In this document: positions 28,582 to 37,791 of the stretch, piece by piece
Position numbering within the stretch: the stretch's first letter is position 1
How the letters are laid out: each line of letters starts with the position of its first letter
NCBI GenBank assembly: GCA_022822905.1
Contig: JAJDYE010000015.1
Span: 1-64,000, forward strand
Length of the DNA stretch: 64,000 nt
Source: Acidimicrobiia bacterium
GTDB lineage: Bacteria > Actinomycetota > Acidimicrobiia > Acidimicrobiales > Bin134
Direction of reading: 5' to 3'
Notes under the pieces: model-generated
Seen by the model: only the letters and a program-made list of their open reading frames with translations
Database searches by the model: none
Told to the model about the DNA's origin: nothing
Made by a program: the position numbers and the translations under genes

Positions 28582-30837
28582 ATGCCCTCGATTCTCGGTC
28601 ACCCGGTTCTACGAAGGGAAGATCCCCGCTTCCTCACCGGCCAGGGCGCGTTCGTGGCCAATCTGGTGCCACCCGAAGCCGCCCATGTCGTGTATGTGAC
28701 ATCGACAGAGCCCCATGCCCGGCTGCGGTCGGTGGATGTAGAGGCCGCCGTAGCCGCTCCTGGAGTGCTCGGGGTGTTCACTGCTGCTGACATCGACCCC
28801 GACGTGGTGGTGTACCCCTCGCCGTTTCCCGGCATGAATGATCAGATGGCCCGCACCATGCTGGCTGGCGAGGTGGTCCGCTACGTGGGCGAGCCGATCG
28901 CGGCGGTGGTGGCCGATGAGCCGGAGCTTGCCGCCGACGCGGCTGACATGGTGACGGTGGACTACGAGCCGCGGCCCCCGCTGGTCGACCTAGAGGCCTC
29001 GCTGCGGGGCGATGTGGTGCTGTTCGAGGGCATTGATGATCAGACGGTGTATCGGTGCGGGGCGGGCCAGACTCCCGATTTCGAAGCTTGCGATGTGGTG
29101 GTGCGGGCCCGGTTCCTCAACCAGCGGGTGTCGGCGGCGCCCATTGAGGCCCGAACGGGCTTCTCCTACTGGGAGGGCGACCGGCTGATCCATCACACCG
29201 CCACCCAGGGCAGCCACAACGTGAAGACGGCGTTGATGGGCATATACGGCTTGGACCCCGACCAGGTGCTGGTGATCACCCCCGATGTGGGCGGCAGCTT
29301 CGGCGCCAAGTTCCGCTGCTACCCCGAGGAGGCCCTTCTCGGCTGGTTGGCCCACCGCTTGGGCCGCCCGTGTGCTTGGGCGGAGACCCGCACTCAGTCG
29401 ATGACCGGGCTGGGCAGTGGCCGGGGCCAGATCCAGGATGTGGTGGTGGGCGGTAGCCGGGACGGGCGGATTACCGCCTTGCAGATCGAGGTGATCCAAG
29501 ACAGCGGGGCTTATCCGCTCATTGCCGGGTTCTTGCCCCGCATGACCATGGCCATGTTCACCGGGGTCTACGACATCGCCAGTGCCGGGTACCAAGCGGT
29601 TTCAGTGCCCACCTCCACCACACCCAATGGAGCCTTCCGAGGGGCTGGTCGGCCTGAAGCGACCTCGGCTATCGAACGGGCGGTGGACCTGTTCGCCGCG
29701 GAGGTCGAGATGGACCCCGTCGAGGCGCGCCGCCGCAACTTCATTGACCCGGAGGCATTTCCCCACACCACTGTGTCGGGTATGAGCTACGACTCTGGCG
29801 ACTACGGCCGGGCCTTGGATCTTGCCCTTGAGACGGCAGGGTACGACGACCTGCGGGCTGAGCAGGCTGCTAGTCGGGCCAACGGCTCGGGAACGCTCAT
29901 GGGAATCGGCCTGTCCACCTATGTGGAGGTCACCGCCACAACCGGGGCAGGGGATTTCGCCTCGGTGGAACTGGATACCGATGGCACCGTGAAGGCGGTG
30001 ACCAGTTCCACACCCCACGGCCAAGGCCACGAGACGGTGTGGCCGATGATCGTGGCCGATGTACTGGGCCTCGAATTGGATCGAGTGATGGCGGTGGGCG
30101 GCAATACCGACTGCACTCCCCGGGGACAGGTAACTGGAGGGTCGCGCTCGGCGCAGATCGTGGGGTCGATGCTGGCCGACGCCTCCCAGAAGCTGGTGGA
30201 ACAGGTGCTGCCGACGGCTGCCGATCTGTTGGAGGCCGCAGTGGGCGATGTGGTTCACGATCCCGATGGCGGGCGCTTTCATGTGGCTGGCACCCCGGCG
30301 GTTTCGGTGGGATGGGGAGCAGTGGCCGCAGCACTGGACGCCCCTCTGACCGTGGAGTCGGATTTCGAATCCGGGGGCCAGACCTTCCCGTTCGGCGCCC
30401 ATGTGGCCGTGGTGGAGGTAGACGCCGAGACCGGCCGGACAGAGTTGGTGCGGCTGGTGGCCGTGGACGACGCCGGCACTGTGTTGAACCCGCTCATCTT
30501 CGAGGGCCAGATTCACGGGGGAATCGCCGGGGGTGTTGCCCAGGCCCTCATGGAGGAGGTGGCCTACGACGCTGATGCCAACCCGCTCACTACCAACTTT
30601 GCCGACTACCCGGTGATCTCGGCGGCCGAGCTCCCTAGTTTCGAGCTGATCAGCTCCGAAACTCCCACCGATCGGAACCTGCTGGGGGCCAAGGGCATCG
30701 GCGAAGCGGGCACCGTCGGGGCGACCGCCGCAGTGCAGAATGCGGTGATCGATGCCCTCGCTCCCTATGGCGTCCGTCATCTGGACATGCCGTTGTCACC
30801 CCAGCGAGTGTGGAAGGCCATGCAGGACCATGTCTGA
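28582..30837 (+). CDS. Xanthine dehydrogenase/aldehyde oxidase-family molybdopterin-binding subunit
   Basis: RREDPRFLTGQGAFV; TPDVGGSFGAKF; NGAFRGAGRPEATSAIERA; GAKGIGEAGTVGATAAVQNAV. Confidence 0.9.
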   Translation: MPSILGHPVLRREDPRFLTGQGAFVANLVPPEAAHVVYVTSTEPHARLRSVDVEAAVAAPGVLGVFTAADIDPDVVVYPSPFPGMNDQMARTMLAGEVVRYVGEPIAAVVADEPELAADAADMVTVDYEPRPPLVDLEASLRGDVVLFEGIDDQTVYRCGAGQTPDFEACDVVVRARFLNQRVSAAPIEARTGFSYWEGDRLIHHTATQGSHNVKTALMGIYGLDPDQVLVITPDVGGSFGAKFRCYPEEALLGWLAHRLGRPCAWAETRTQSMTGLGSGRGQIQDVVVGGSRDGRITALQIEVIQDSGAYPLIAGFLPRMTMAMFTGVYDIASAGYQAVSVPTSTTPNGAFRGAGRPEATSAIERAVDLFAAEVEMDPVEARRRNFIDPEAFPHTTVSGMSYDSGDYGRALDLALETAGYDDLRAEQAASRANGSGTLMGIGLSTYVEVTATTGAGDFASVELDTDGTVKAVTSSTPHGQGHETVWPMIVADVLGLELDRVMAVGGNTDCTPRGQVTGGSRSAQIVGSMLADASQKLVEQVLPTAADLLEAAVGDVVHDPDGGRFHVAGTPAVSVGWGAVAAALDAPLTVESDFESGGQTFPFGAHVAVVEVDAETGRTELVRLVAVDDAGTVLNPLIFEGQIHGGIAGGVAQALMEEVAYDADANPLTTNFADYPVISAAELPSFELISSETPTDRNLLGAKGIGEAGTVGATAAVQNAVIDALAPYGVRHLDMPLSPQRVWKAMQDHV

Positions 30838-31567
30838 GCAGCATTTGGAAGAGCGGGTGCTGGCCATCTGGCAGACCCGTCGGGCCCAGGCTCTCTACTG
30901 GGTGTTGCGGGCGATTATCCGGCTGGTGGGGCGCTTCTATCTGAGGACCAGAATGGTCGGCGCCGAGCGGTTGAGAATTGAAGGGGCGTTCATCATCGCC
31001 CCCGTACACCGGTCGAATCTTGACGGCCCATTGGTGAACTCCCGATGCCCCCGAAAGGTGCGATCGCTGGCCAAGATCGAGATGTTCAAAGGGAAAGTGG
31101 GCACCTGGATCAGTGCCATGATCGGATCATTCCCCGTGCACCGGGGGGCGGGAGACCGCCGATCGCTGCAAGCGGCCGTGGGACTCCTGCGCCGGGGCGA
31201 GCCGTTGCTGGTGTTCCCTGAGGGCACTCGCCATTCGGGTCGGCAGGTGGGGGAGATTTTCGGGGGCGCTGCCTTTTTGGCTGCTCGAACCGGAGTGCCG
31301 ATCCTCCCGGTGGGCATTGCTGGCACGGAGGAGGCCATGCCGCCCAAGGCAAAGTTCCTACGGAGGGTGCCGGTGTCCATCGTGATCGGTGAACCACTCC
31401 TGCCTCCCGATATCGAGAACGGTCGGTTGTCGTCCCACCAGCGCAGCGAATTCACCGTCCGCCTGCGAGAAGCCATGCAAACGGCTATGGACGAGGCCGT
31501 GGAGCTGGCGTCAACCCGTCGCACCCGTCGCCGCCGACGTGCCAAGCGCGATGATGAGGTGCAGTGA
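30830..31567 (+). CDS. 1-acyl-sn-glycerol-3-phosphate acyltransferase family (PlsC-like)
   Basis: IIAPVHRSNLDGP (HxxxxD-like HRSNLD), VFPEGTRHSGRQVGEIFGGAAFLAARTGVPILPVGI. Confidence 0.87.
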   Translation: MSEQHLEERVLAIWQTRRAQALYWVLRAIIRLVGRFYLRTRMVGAERLRIEGAFIIAPVHRSNLDGPLVNSRCPRKVRSLAKIEMFKGKVGTWISAMIGSFPVHRGAGDRRSLQAAVGLLRRGEPLLVFPEGTRHSGRQVGEIFGGAAFLAARTGVPILPVGIAGTEEAMPPKAKFLRRVPVSIVIGEPLLPPDIENGRLSSHQRSEFTVRLREAMQTAMDEAVELASTRRTRRRRRAKRDDEVQ

Positions 31568-32340
31568 GCGCAGTTGAAGTTATTCACGCGGCCGAGGCTG
31601 AGGCAGCGGCCGGTTATCCCGGGCCCACGGTCGCGCTTACCGGCGGCTGTTCGGCTCAGCTCGTGAGCCCCGACGGGGCGACGCTGTGGCTTGTGGCCGC
31701 GGAACTGGCCGCGGGCGCCGAAATGCGGTGGGGGACCGAGCATGGTGACGAGGCTGTGTATGTGCGCTCCGGCAGCCTGGTCGTTGACGGGCGGGCCTGC
31801 CCTGAAGATGGGGCGGTGGTGGTGGAAGCAGGGGTGGCTGCCACCGCGATTGCGGAGTCTGATACCACCATCGTCCACGTGGGGCCGACCGACCCCGCTC
31901 CACCGACGAAAGGGCTGGGGGGTCCGGCCGACACTGAAGGCCGAAGTGTGCGGATAGTCGGCCCCGATGGGATATGGGCCACGGTGGACAAAACCCAGCG
32001 CACCCGGTTCTTTTCTGACGCCTCAGCACCCACCAATCGGCTGTGGCTGTTGGCCACCGACCGACCTCAGTACTTCGAGTCGTCAGCTCACAGCCACTCC
32101 CAAGACGAGCTGATCCATGTGCTGCGAGGCGAGATCCGAGTGGGGCGTCGAGTCGTCAGCGAGGGCGACACCCTTTGGGTGGCCGCCGACCGCCGCTACA
32201 AGCTCTACAGCGGCGACGACGGCGTCCATTTCATCAACTACCGCCGCGACGCCTCGGTCATGACCTCCCCCAACTATGACGGCCCCCTGCTCGAAGCCGG
32301 CGAGAGCACCAACATGACCTGGGTGGGCGATTATCGCTGA
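31564..32340 (+). CDS. Cupin-domain protein
   Basis: GTEHGDEAVYVRSGSLVVDG; SHSQDELIHVLRGEIRVGRRVVSEGDTLWVAA. Confidence 0.7.
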   Translation: MSAVEVIHAAEAEAAAGYPGPTVALTGGCSAQLVSPDGATLWLVAAELAAGAEMRWGTEHGDEAVYVRSGSLVVDGRACPEDGAVVVEAGVAATAIAESDTTIVHVGPTDPAPPTKGLGGPADTEGRSVRIVGPDGIWATVDKTQRTRFFSDASAPTNRLWLLATDRPQYFESSAHSHSQDELIHVLRGEIRVGRRVVSEGDTLWVAADRRYKLYSGDDGVHFINYRRDASVMTSPNYDGPLLEAGESTNMTWVGDYR

Positions 32341-32351
32341 GCGAGCCAGGG

Positions 32352-33959
32352 GTGCCCACGGATTCTGTGCCAAAGCGGTTAGTTTGCAGTGTGCTTCATC
32401 GCGTGGCGACGCTGCTGTTGGCTGCGGCTCTGATCGCAGCAGGCTGCTCAGACGGCACCGATGCGCCTTCGGTATCGAATGCCGAGCCCACGGAGATCTC
32501 CACATCTGCAACGGAGAAGGTGCCGGAGGCTACGGTGCCTGCGCCTACCCAAGAGGCAACCCCCGCTGCGGTCATGCCCGAGACGCCCACCGAAGAGCCT
32601 GCGCCCACTGCCATTCGACTGGCACCTGAGGCCTTTGCCTTCCAGGACTGCGGACAGGTCTATCTCTGCGCTGAGCTGGAAGTTCCTGCCGATCACAACG
32701 ATCCGGGCGCGGGAACGATCACGCTGGAACTCGGGATGCTGCCGACAACCGACCCGGATAACCGCATCGGTGCACTGCTGGTGAATCCCGGCGGTCCCGG
32801 TGGGGGTTTCGAGGGATTCTTGTCCGGCGGTGCCGGGCTTTCCGGTCGACTACTGGCCCGTTTCGATGTGGTGGGGTGGAACCCTCGAGGAGTATCGGCC
32901 AGCTTGTACCCCGACTGTGATGACGAGGCCGCGGACCTCCAGGTGATCGGCACGCTATCAGACACCCCCGAGAACGAGGCAGTGATCTCGGAGGTGGCTC
33001 GGCAAACCGCCGAAGCCTGTTTGGCTGGCTTGAACGGTCGAGCCGATCTCATCAGCACGGTGCAGACGGTGCACGACATGGACTTGATCCGCCAGGCCTT
33101 GGGCGAGGAGCAGATCAGCTTCCTCGGTTACAGCTATGGCACGGTGCTGGGTCAGTTCTACGCCGATCGATACAGCGCCCATGCCAGGGCAGTGGTGATC
33201 GATGGGGTGCTGGACGCGTCGTTGACCCACGAGGACGTTCTGGTGGAGCAGATCAGGGGCTTCGCCCGAGTTATCGACGAGGTGTTCGACAGTTGCCTAC
33301 AAGATGCGGCGTGCCCGATTGTCGGCAATCCCAAGTCGGCCTACCTCCAATTGATGGCCAGTGTTGAGGCCGCCCCGCTGCTCGACGCCCAGGGCAATGT
33401 GTTGGTGGGACCGGGGGAGGTCCAGCTTGCTCTGGTGATCATCTCCTATTTGCCTGCCGAGTACTGGTTGATCTTCTTTGAGGCTTTCGCCCGGGCTTGG
33501 GAAGGCGACGGCCAGCAGATGCACGACCTAGCCCAGAGGTATTTGGGGACCGCAGATCTCGGCTCTTTTTTCAGCATCAGCTGCACCGACGGAGGTCGGT
33601 TGAGCGAGGACGACCTGGATCGGCTTATCGAGCGAATGGTCGAGGAGGCTGGCGGATTTGGCCGAGCCGCGGCGGCCGAGGCCCGTATGTGCGTGTACTG
33701 GCCTGACACCGAGACGCGCCCAAATGAGCCGATCCGGGCCCCGGACGCGGCATCGGTACTGGTGATCGGCAACCGGGGCGACAACGCCACTCCCTACGAA
33801 TGGGCGGTAGCGGTGGCCGAGTCGCTGGAGACCGGGGTGCTATTGACCTACAACGGCACGGGCCACACTAGCTATGGCCTTCACCAATGTGTGGACGATG
33901 TAGTGGATGCCTACCTCATCGACCTGTCTGTGCCTTCTGGAGAGATAGAGTGCGGCTGA
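32352..33959 (+). CDS. Lipoprotein alpha/beta hydrolase (tripeptidyl aminopeptidase-like)
   Basis: Lipobox LIAAGCS; NPGGPGGGFEGF; GYSYGTVLGQFYADRY; VLVIGNRGDNATPY; GTGHTSYG. Confidence 0.87.
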   Translation: MPTDSVPKRLVCSVLHRVATLLLAAALIAAGCSDGTDAPSVSNAEPTEISTSATEKVPEATVPAPTQEATPAAVMPETPTEEPAPTAIRLAPEAFAFQDCGQVYLCAELEVPADHNDPGAGTITLELGMLPTTDPDNRIGALLVNPGGPGGGFEGFLSGGAGLSGRLLARFDVVGWNPRGVSASLYPDCDDEAADLQVIGTLSDTPENEAVISEVARQTAEACLAGLNGRADLISTVQTVHDMDLIRQALGEEQISFLGYSYGTVLGQFYADRYSAHARAVVIDGVLDASLTHEDVLVEQIRGFARVIDEVFDSCLQDAACPIVGNPKSAYLQLMASVEAAPLLDAQGNVLVGPGEVQLALVIISYLPAEYWLIFFEAFARAWEGDGQQMHDLAQRYLGTADLGSFFSISCTDGGRLSEDDLDRLIERMVEEAGGFGRAAAAEARMCVYWPDTETRPNEPIRAPDAASVLVIGNRGDNATPYEWAVAVAESLETGVLLTYNGTGHTSYGLHQCVDDVVDAYLIDLSVPSGEIECG

Positions 33960-35134
33960 AGGCGTCTGAGCCAGTGATGCGGTTGGCCGCTGCTTTGTTG
34001 ATTGTTGCGTTGCTCGCCGGGGCTGCGAGCTGTGGCGGCGGCGTGGAAACGGCGCTGGAAGTGAGCTCAGTGGAGCTTGATGCCACGCCCACCGCAGTGC
34101 CGACCCAGGTGCCCACTGCCGTGCCCACGCAGCCATCTCACACACCGCCCCCGACTCCGAGCCCGACTACCGGTGTGCCGGCGACGGCAGCCTCCCAAGC
34201 GACACCTGAGCCGACTCCTGCTCCTGATCGCTCTGCCGAGGAGTTTTTGGCTTCCCTGGCCGATGAGTTCCACTTCGTGCTGGCCGAGGAGTTCGAGTTC
34301 TTGGCCGAGATCTCCGAAGAATGGAACCCGGACGCGCAGATCTCGATAGCGGTGGTGCTTCCCGATGAGACAGTCCACGGATACGAAGACCTGGAGTCCC
34401 GGATCTCGGCCAGCGCGGTCAAGCCGCTGTGGGCGGCAGCCGCCCTCGAAGCGGCCGGCGTGGAGGCAGTGAGGCCCTTCGCCTATTCGGCCTTGATCCT
34501 GTCCGACAACCTTGCCGGCGGAAGATTGATAGATCTGGCCGGGGGAGTAGACGCGGTGAACGCCTGGACCTGGAATGTGGCCAGGCTTGACGACACCCGG
34601 CTGGAGGCGTGGCGTTTCCAAGATCCCAATCGGGTAGCTGAGAATTTCCGGCCTGAGAACCCCTTGGGCAACCGCACCACGATGGCTGATCTGGCACTAT
34701 TCTTCGCCCGCATCTACAAAGGCGAGCTTCTGGGTCCCGATGAGAATGCCGCCCTTCAGCAGTGGCTGCTGGACACTTCGCATTCGCTGACTTCTCCCCG
34801 AGATCTTGACGGCGTCTTGCTGGATCGGCTGCCTCTGGAAGTGGCTGAAGCGTCGCTGCACAAGGCGGGTTGGCTTCGACCGAACTGCTGTCCAGCGGAA
34901 TATCGGCAGATGATCGACGCCGGAGTCATCGTGCTGCCTGACGACAGCTGGTTTGCAATGGCAATCATGAGTGCCCGGGGAGAGTTCTTCGACCTGACCA
35001 ATCAGTGGGTATCCCTGGCTGCCTGCCGGATCTATGCCTTTGTGGCCGACGACCGCGAACATGTCTGCGGGCGGGAAGGCGATGGCATCCACGACCCTGA
35101 GATTTGGCCCGAAGCGGGAACCAGCACTCAGTAG
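33950..35134 (+). CDS. Lipoprotein with divergent class A beta-lactamase/penicillin-recognising-fold domain
   Basis: Lipobox AGAASC; Pro/Thr-rich linker; SAVK (SxxK), SDN and KAG (KTG-like) in the right order. Confidence 0.55.
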   Translation: MRLKASEPVMRLAAALLIVALLAGAASCGGGVETALEVSSVELDATPTAVPTQVPTAVPTQPSHTPPPTPSPTTGVPATAASQATPEPTPAPDRSAEEFLASLADEFHFVLAEEFEFLAEISEEWNPDAQISIAVVLPDETVHGYEDLESRISASAVKPLWAAAALEAAGVEAVRPFAYSALILSDNLAGGRLIDLAGGVDAVNAWTWNVARLDDTRLEAWRFQDPNRVAENFRPENPLGNRTTMADLALFFARIYKGELLGPDENAALQQWLLDTSHSLTSPRDLDGVLLDRLPLEVAEASLHKAGWLRPNCCPAEYRQMIDAGVIVLPDDSWFAMAIMSARGEFFDLTNQWVSLAACRIYAFVADDREHVCGREGDGIHDPEIWPEAGTSTQ

Positions 35135-35184
35135 TAGGCATCTCCGCTCCGACATCTGCGGCTGAGCCGTGCCAGCATGGGACC

Positions 35185-36012
35185 ATGCAGGACTTTGACA
35201 GCAAGGTGGCGGTGATAACCGGGGCGGCCAGCGGGATCGGAGCGGCGTTGGCGGCCGGCTTCAGCGCCGAGGGTGCCAAGGTAGTAGCCGCAGACATCGA
35301 CCTCGCGGGTGCCACAGCCACTGCCGACGCCATCGGAGACAATGCGATGGCAGTCGAAGCAGATGTTGCTGACCGGTCATCGGTCGAAGCTCTGGCTGAT
35401 GCAGCCTGGGACGCGTTCGGGCAGGTAGACCTCCTTTTCAACAATGCCGGCGTGTTCCAGGCCGGGCTCATGTGGGAACGCACTCAGGCCGACTGGGACT
35501 GGGTATTCGGGGTCAACGTGTACGGCATCATCAACGGGGTTGCTGCCTTCGTGCCCCGGATGATCGCCCAGGACACCGAGGGCCACATCGTTAACACCGC
35601 GTCGGTGGCCGCGTTCGTGGCCGGCGGATTCTCCAGCCCTTACGTGGTATCCAAGTGCGCTGCCTTCTCGCTCACCGAGTGCCTCGCTCTGGACCTGGCC
35701 GCAGTGGGGTCCAAGGTCAAGGCCTCGGTGCTCACCCCCAGCGCCATCGATACTGCAATTGCCCACACCGCCCGGGTGCGAAGCGACCGCTACGGCACCG
35801 ACGACACAGAGGACAACGCCTTCGTGGTGGAGTCGCTGTCGAAGATGACCGCGTCCGGCATCTCTCCGACCGACGTGGTCGGCCCGGTTATGGCCGGGAT
35901 CCGGGCCGGCGATTTCCTCATCCCCACCAAGCCCAGCTACACCAACCAACTCCAAGTCCGCTACGACGCCCTCCTGGAGCGCCAGATCCCCCCTACTGCT
36001 GAGGTTGACTGA
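35185..36012 (+). CDS. SDR-family oxidoreductase
   Basis: AVITGAASGIGAALA; LLFNNAGVFQAG; YVVSKCAAFSL. Confidence 0.88.
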   Translation: MQDFDSKVAVITGAASGIGAALAAGFSAEGAKVVAADIDLAGATATADAIGDNAMAVEADVADRSSVEALADAAWDAFGQVDLLFNNAGVFQAGLMWERTQADWDWVFGVNVYGIINGVAAFVPRMIAQDTEGHIVNTASVAAFVAGGFSSPYVVSKCAAFSLTECLALDLAAVGSKVKASVLTPSAIDTAIAHTARVRSDRYGTDDTEDNAFVVESLSKMTASGISPTDVVGPVMAGIRAGDFLIPTKPSYTNQLQVRYDALLERQIPPTAEVD

Positions 36013-36048
36013 CCAGTAATTCGGCAAGGGCAGCCGTAGCATTGGTGA

Positions 36049-37752
36049 ATGGCTGACGCTTGTGCCGCTTGCCCGCGCCGGTATTGGTTCTGGGCATCAG
36101 CACTTGTCTTGGCACTAATTCTCGCCGGATGCAGCCAAGACAGCGGCACGCCGCCAGCCACAGATGGCCCGACCGCTGCCCCCACCCCCACCCCCACCCC
36201 CACCCCCACTCCGACTGACTCCCCATCACCCTCAGCTCCGCCGCCCCCAACACCGGCGCTCGCCATGCCCGAAGCATCGCCGACCGCGACGATTCCTGTA
36301 CCTGAGTTCACTCCAGAAGTCGTAGAGCGGAGGGGCGTGGAATGGGAAGACCTCGAGAATCTCATGTTCGAGTTCGACGGGGAGATCATCCAACTCGAGG
36401 ACGGGCAAGCGGTCGTTTCCTATGGAGGGGCGTCAGAAGACCGCTACACCCTTCAAAACCGGGTGGGCCAGGGAGATCTGAACGGAGACGGCTACGACGA
36501 CGTGGTTGCACACATCACCATGGTCACCGCGGGATCGGGCACCTTCCATCTGGTGGTGCCGGTGATCGACAACGGACTGGGTGGGGAAGCTCAAGGGCCA
36601 GCCTTTGTGGGTGATCGCATCGTGATGGAGAGCATTGAAGTCCTAGATGGATTGGTGGAGGTGACGCTTTACGATCGGGAGCTCGATGAGCCCTTCACGG
36701 TGATCTCCCGGCGCCAGAAGTTGGAGATCGATCATTCCGGGCCAGAACCCGTTGTGTCGGTGATCGACTCGCAGCCCCTAGAGGCCCTTCCGGTTCCTGG
36801 CCCCGACCTGCCGGAAGTCACCATTCGCTTCGATCCCGGTGCGATAGGTGCCATCGTGGCCGGATCAATCGACTTCCGTCAGCGCCAGACATACTCCGCC
36901 CACATCTCTGCTGGACAGTGGTTTCAGGCAAACCTCGACGCTCCTCTAGGGATGTGGCTGGATGTGCGGCTGGGAGACCATGTCGTGGCCTCGGCTACCG
37001 AGCGGTCCCAATTTGTGCAAGCTCAGCTGCCGGCCACCGGCCCATGGCAGATAACAGTGGTCTCTGCTCATGCCGGCGTCGCCGATTACAAGCTGGGTAT
37101 CGAGGCCCTGCCGGTGGGGTCGGAAAATTACCCAGACGTGTACCCGACGATTTCACCTCCAGAGAGTGAATCGCCCGATCTCATCCTGCCACCCAGCACT
37201 GCCCCGGTTGTGTACTTCACATTCGACGACGGTCCCCATCCCGTCTACACCCCCCAGGTCCTTGACGTGCTTGCCAAGTACAACGCCCGCGCCACATTTT
37301 TCGTAGTCGGCTCGCTGGTTGAGACCCTTCCGCGCACGACTCAACGCATTGTCGAAGAGGGACACACTCTCGCGAATCACACATGGAACCACGAGAATTT
37401 GGCTGGCCTCCCCCGTGCGGAGTTCGACGACACAGTGGGCAGGACTCAAGCCGTCCTCGGTTCCCGGGCCACAAACTGTTTGAGGCCTCCTTATGGATCG
37501 CTGGATGCCTTCACCCGGGAATGGGCCGCAGAACACGGATTGGTAGTCCAGACTTGGGACTACAGCCCCGAAGACTGGCTCCAACCCCCGGCCGCGGAAA
37601 TAGCCCAAGGCCTCTTGGATCACGCCCGAAACGGGGCGATTCTTCTGCTTCACGATGGCGGCGGCACCCGCACCCAAACCGTTCTCGCCCTGGATATGGC
37701 TCTCCAAGAACTGACCAGCCGCGGATTCCGTTTCGAGCCCTTGTGTAACTGA
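36049..37752 (+). CDS. Lipoprotein polysaccharide deacetylase (NodB homology domain)
   Basis: Lipobox LILAGCS; (PT)n linker; VYFTFDDGPHPVYTPQVLDVLAKYNARATFFVVG; HTWNHENL; LRPPYGS; ILLLHDGGG. Confidence 0.9.
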   Translation: MADACAACPRRYWFWASALVLALILAGCSQDSGTPPATDGPTAAPTPTPTPTPTPTDSPSPSAPPPPTPALAMPEASPTATIPVPEFTPEVVERRGVEWEDLENLMFEFDGEIIQLEDGQAVVSYGGASEDRYTLQNRVGQGDLNGDGYDDVVAHITMVTAGSGTFHLVVPVIDNGLGGEAQGPAFVGDRIVMESIEVLDGLVEVTLYDRELDEPFTVISRRQKLEIDHSGPEPVVSVIDSQPLEALPVPGPDLPEVTIRFDPGAIGAIVAGSIDFRQRQTYSAHISAGQWFQANLDAPLGMWLDVRLGDHVVASATERSQFVQAQLPATGPWQITVVSAHAGVADYKLGIEALPVGSENYPDVYPTISPPESESPDLILPPSTAPVVYFTFDDGPHPVYTPQVLDVLAKYNARATFFVVGSLVETLPRTTQRIVEEGHTLANHTWNHENLAGLPRAEFDDTVGRTQAVLGSRATNCLRPPYGSLDAFTREWAAEHGLVVQTWDYSPEDWLQPPAAEIAQGLLDHARNGAILLLHDGGGTRTQTVLALDMALQELTSRGFRFEPLCN

Positions 37753-37791
37753 CCAGGCAGTGCCAACGGTGATGCCCGCCGCCCGCCTAGT

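Noticed and set aside
36180-36220. CCCACC hexamer run as a possible phase-variable switch
   Set aside because: The unit is a multiple of 3 and lies in the (PT)n linker, so slippage would change only length, not frame.
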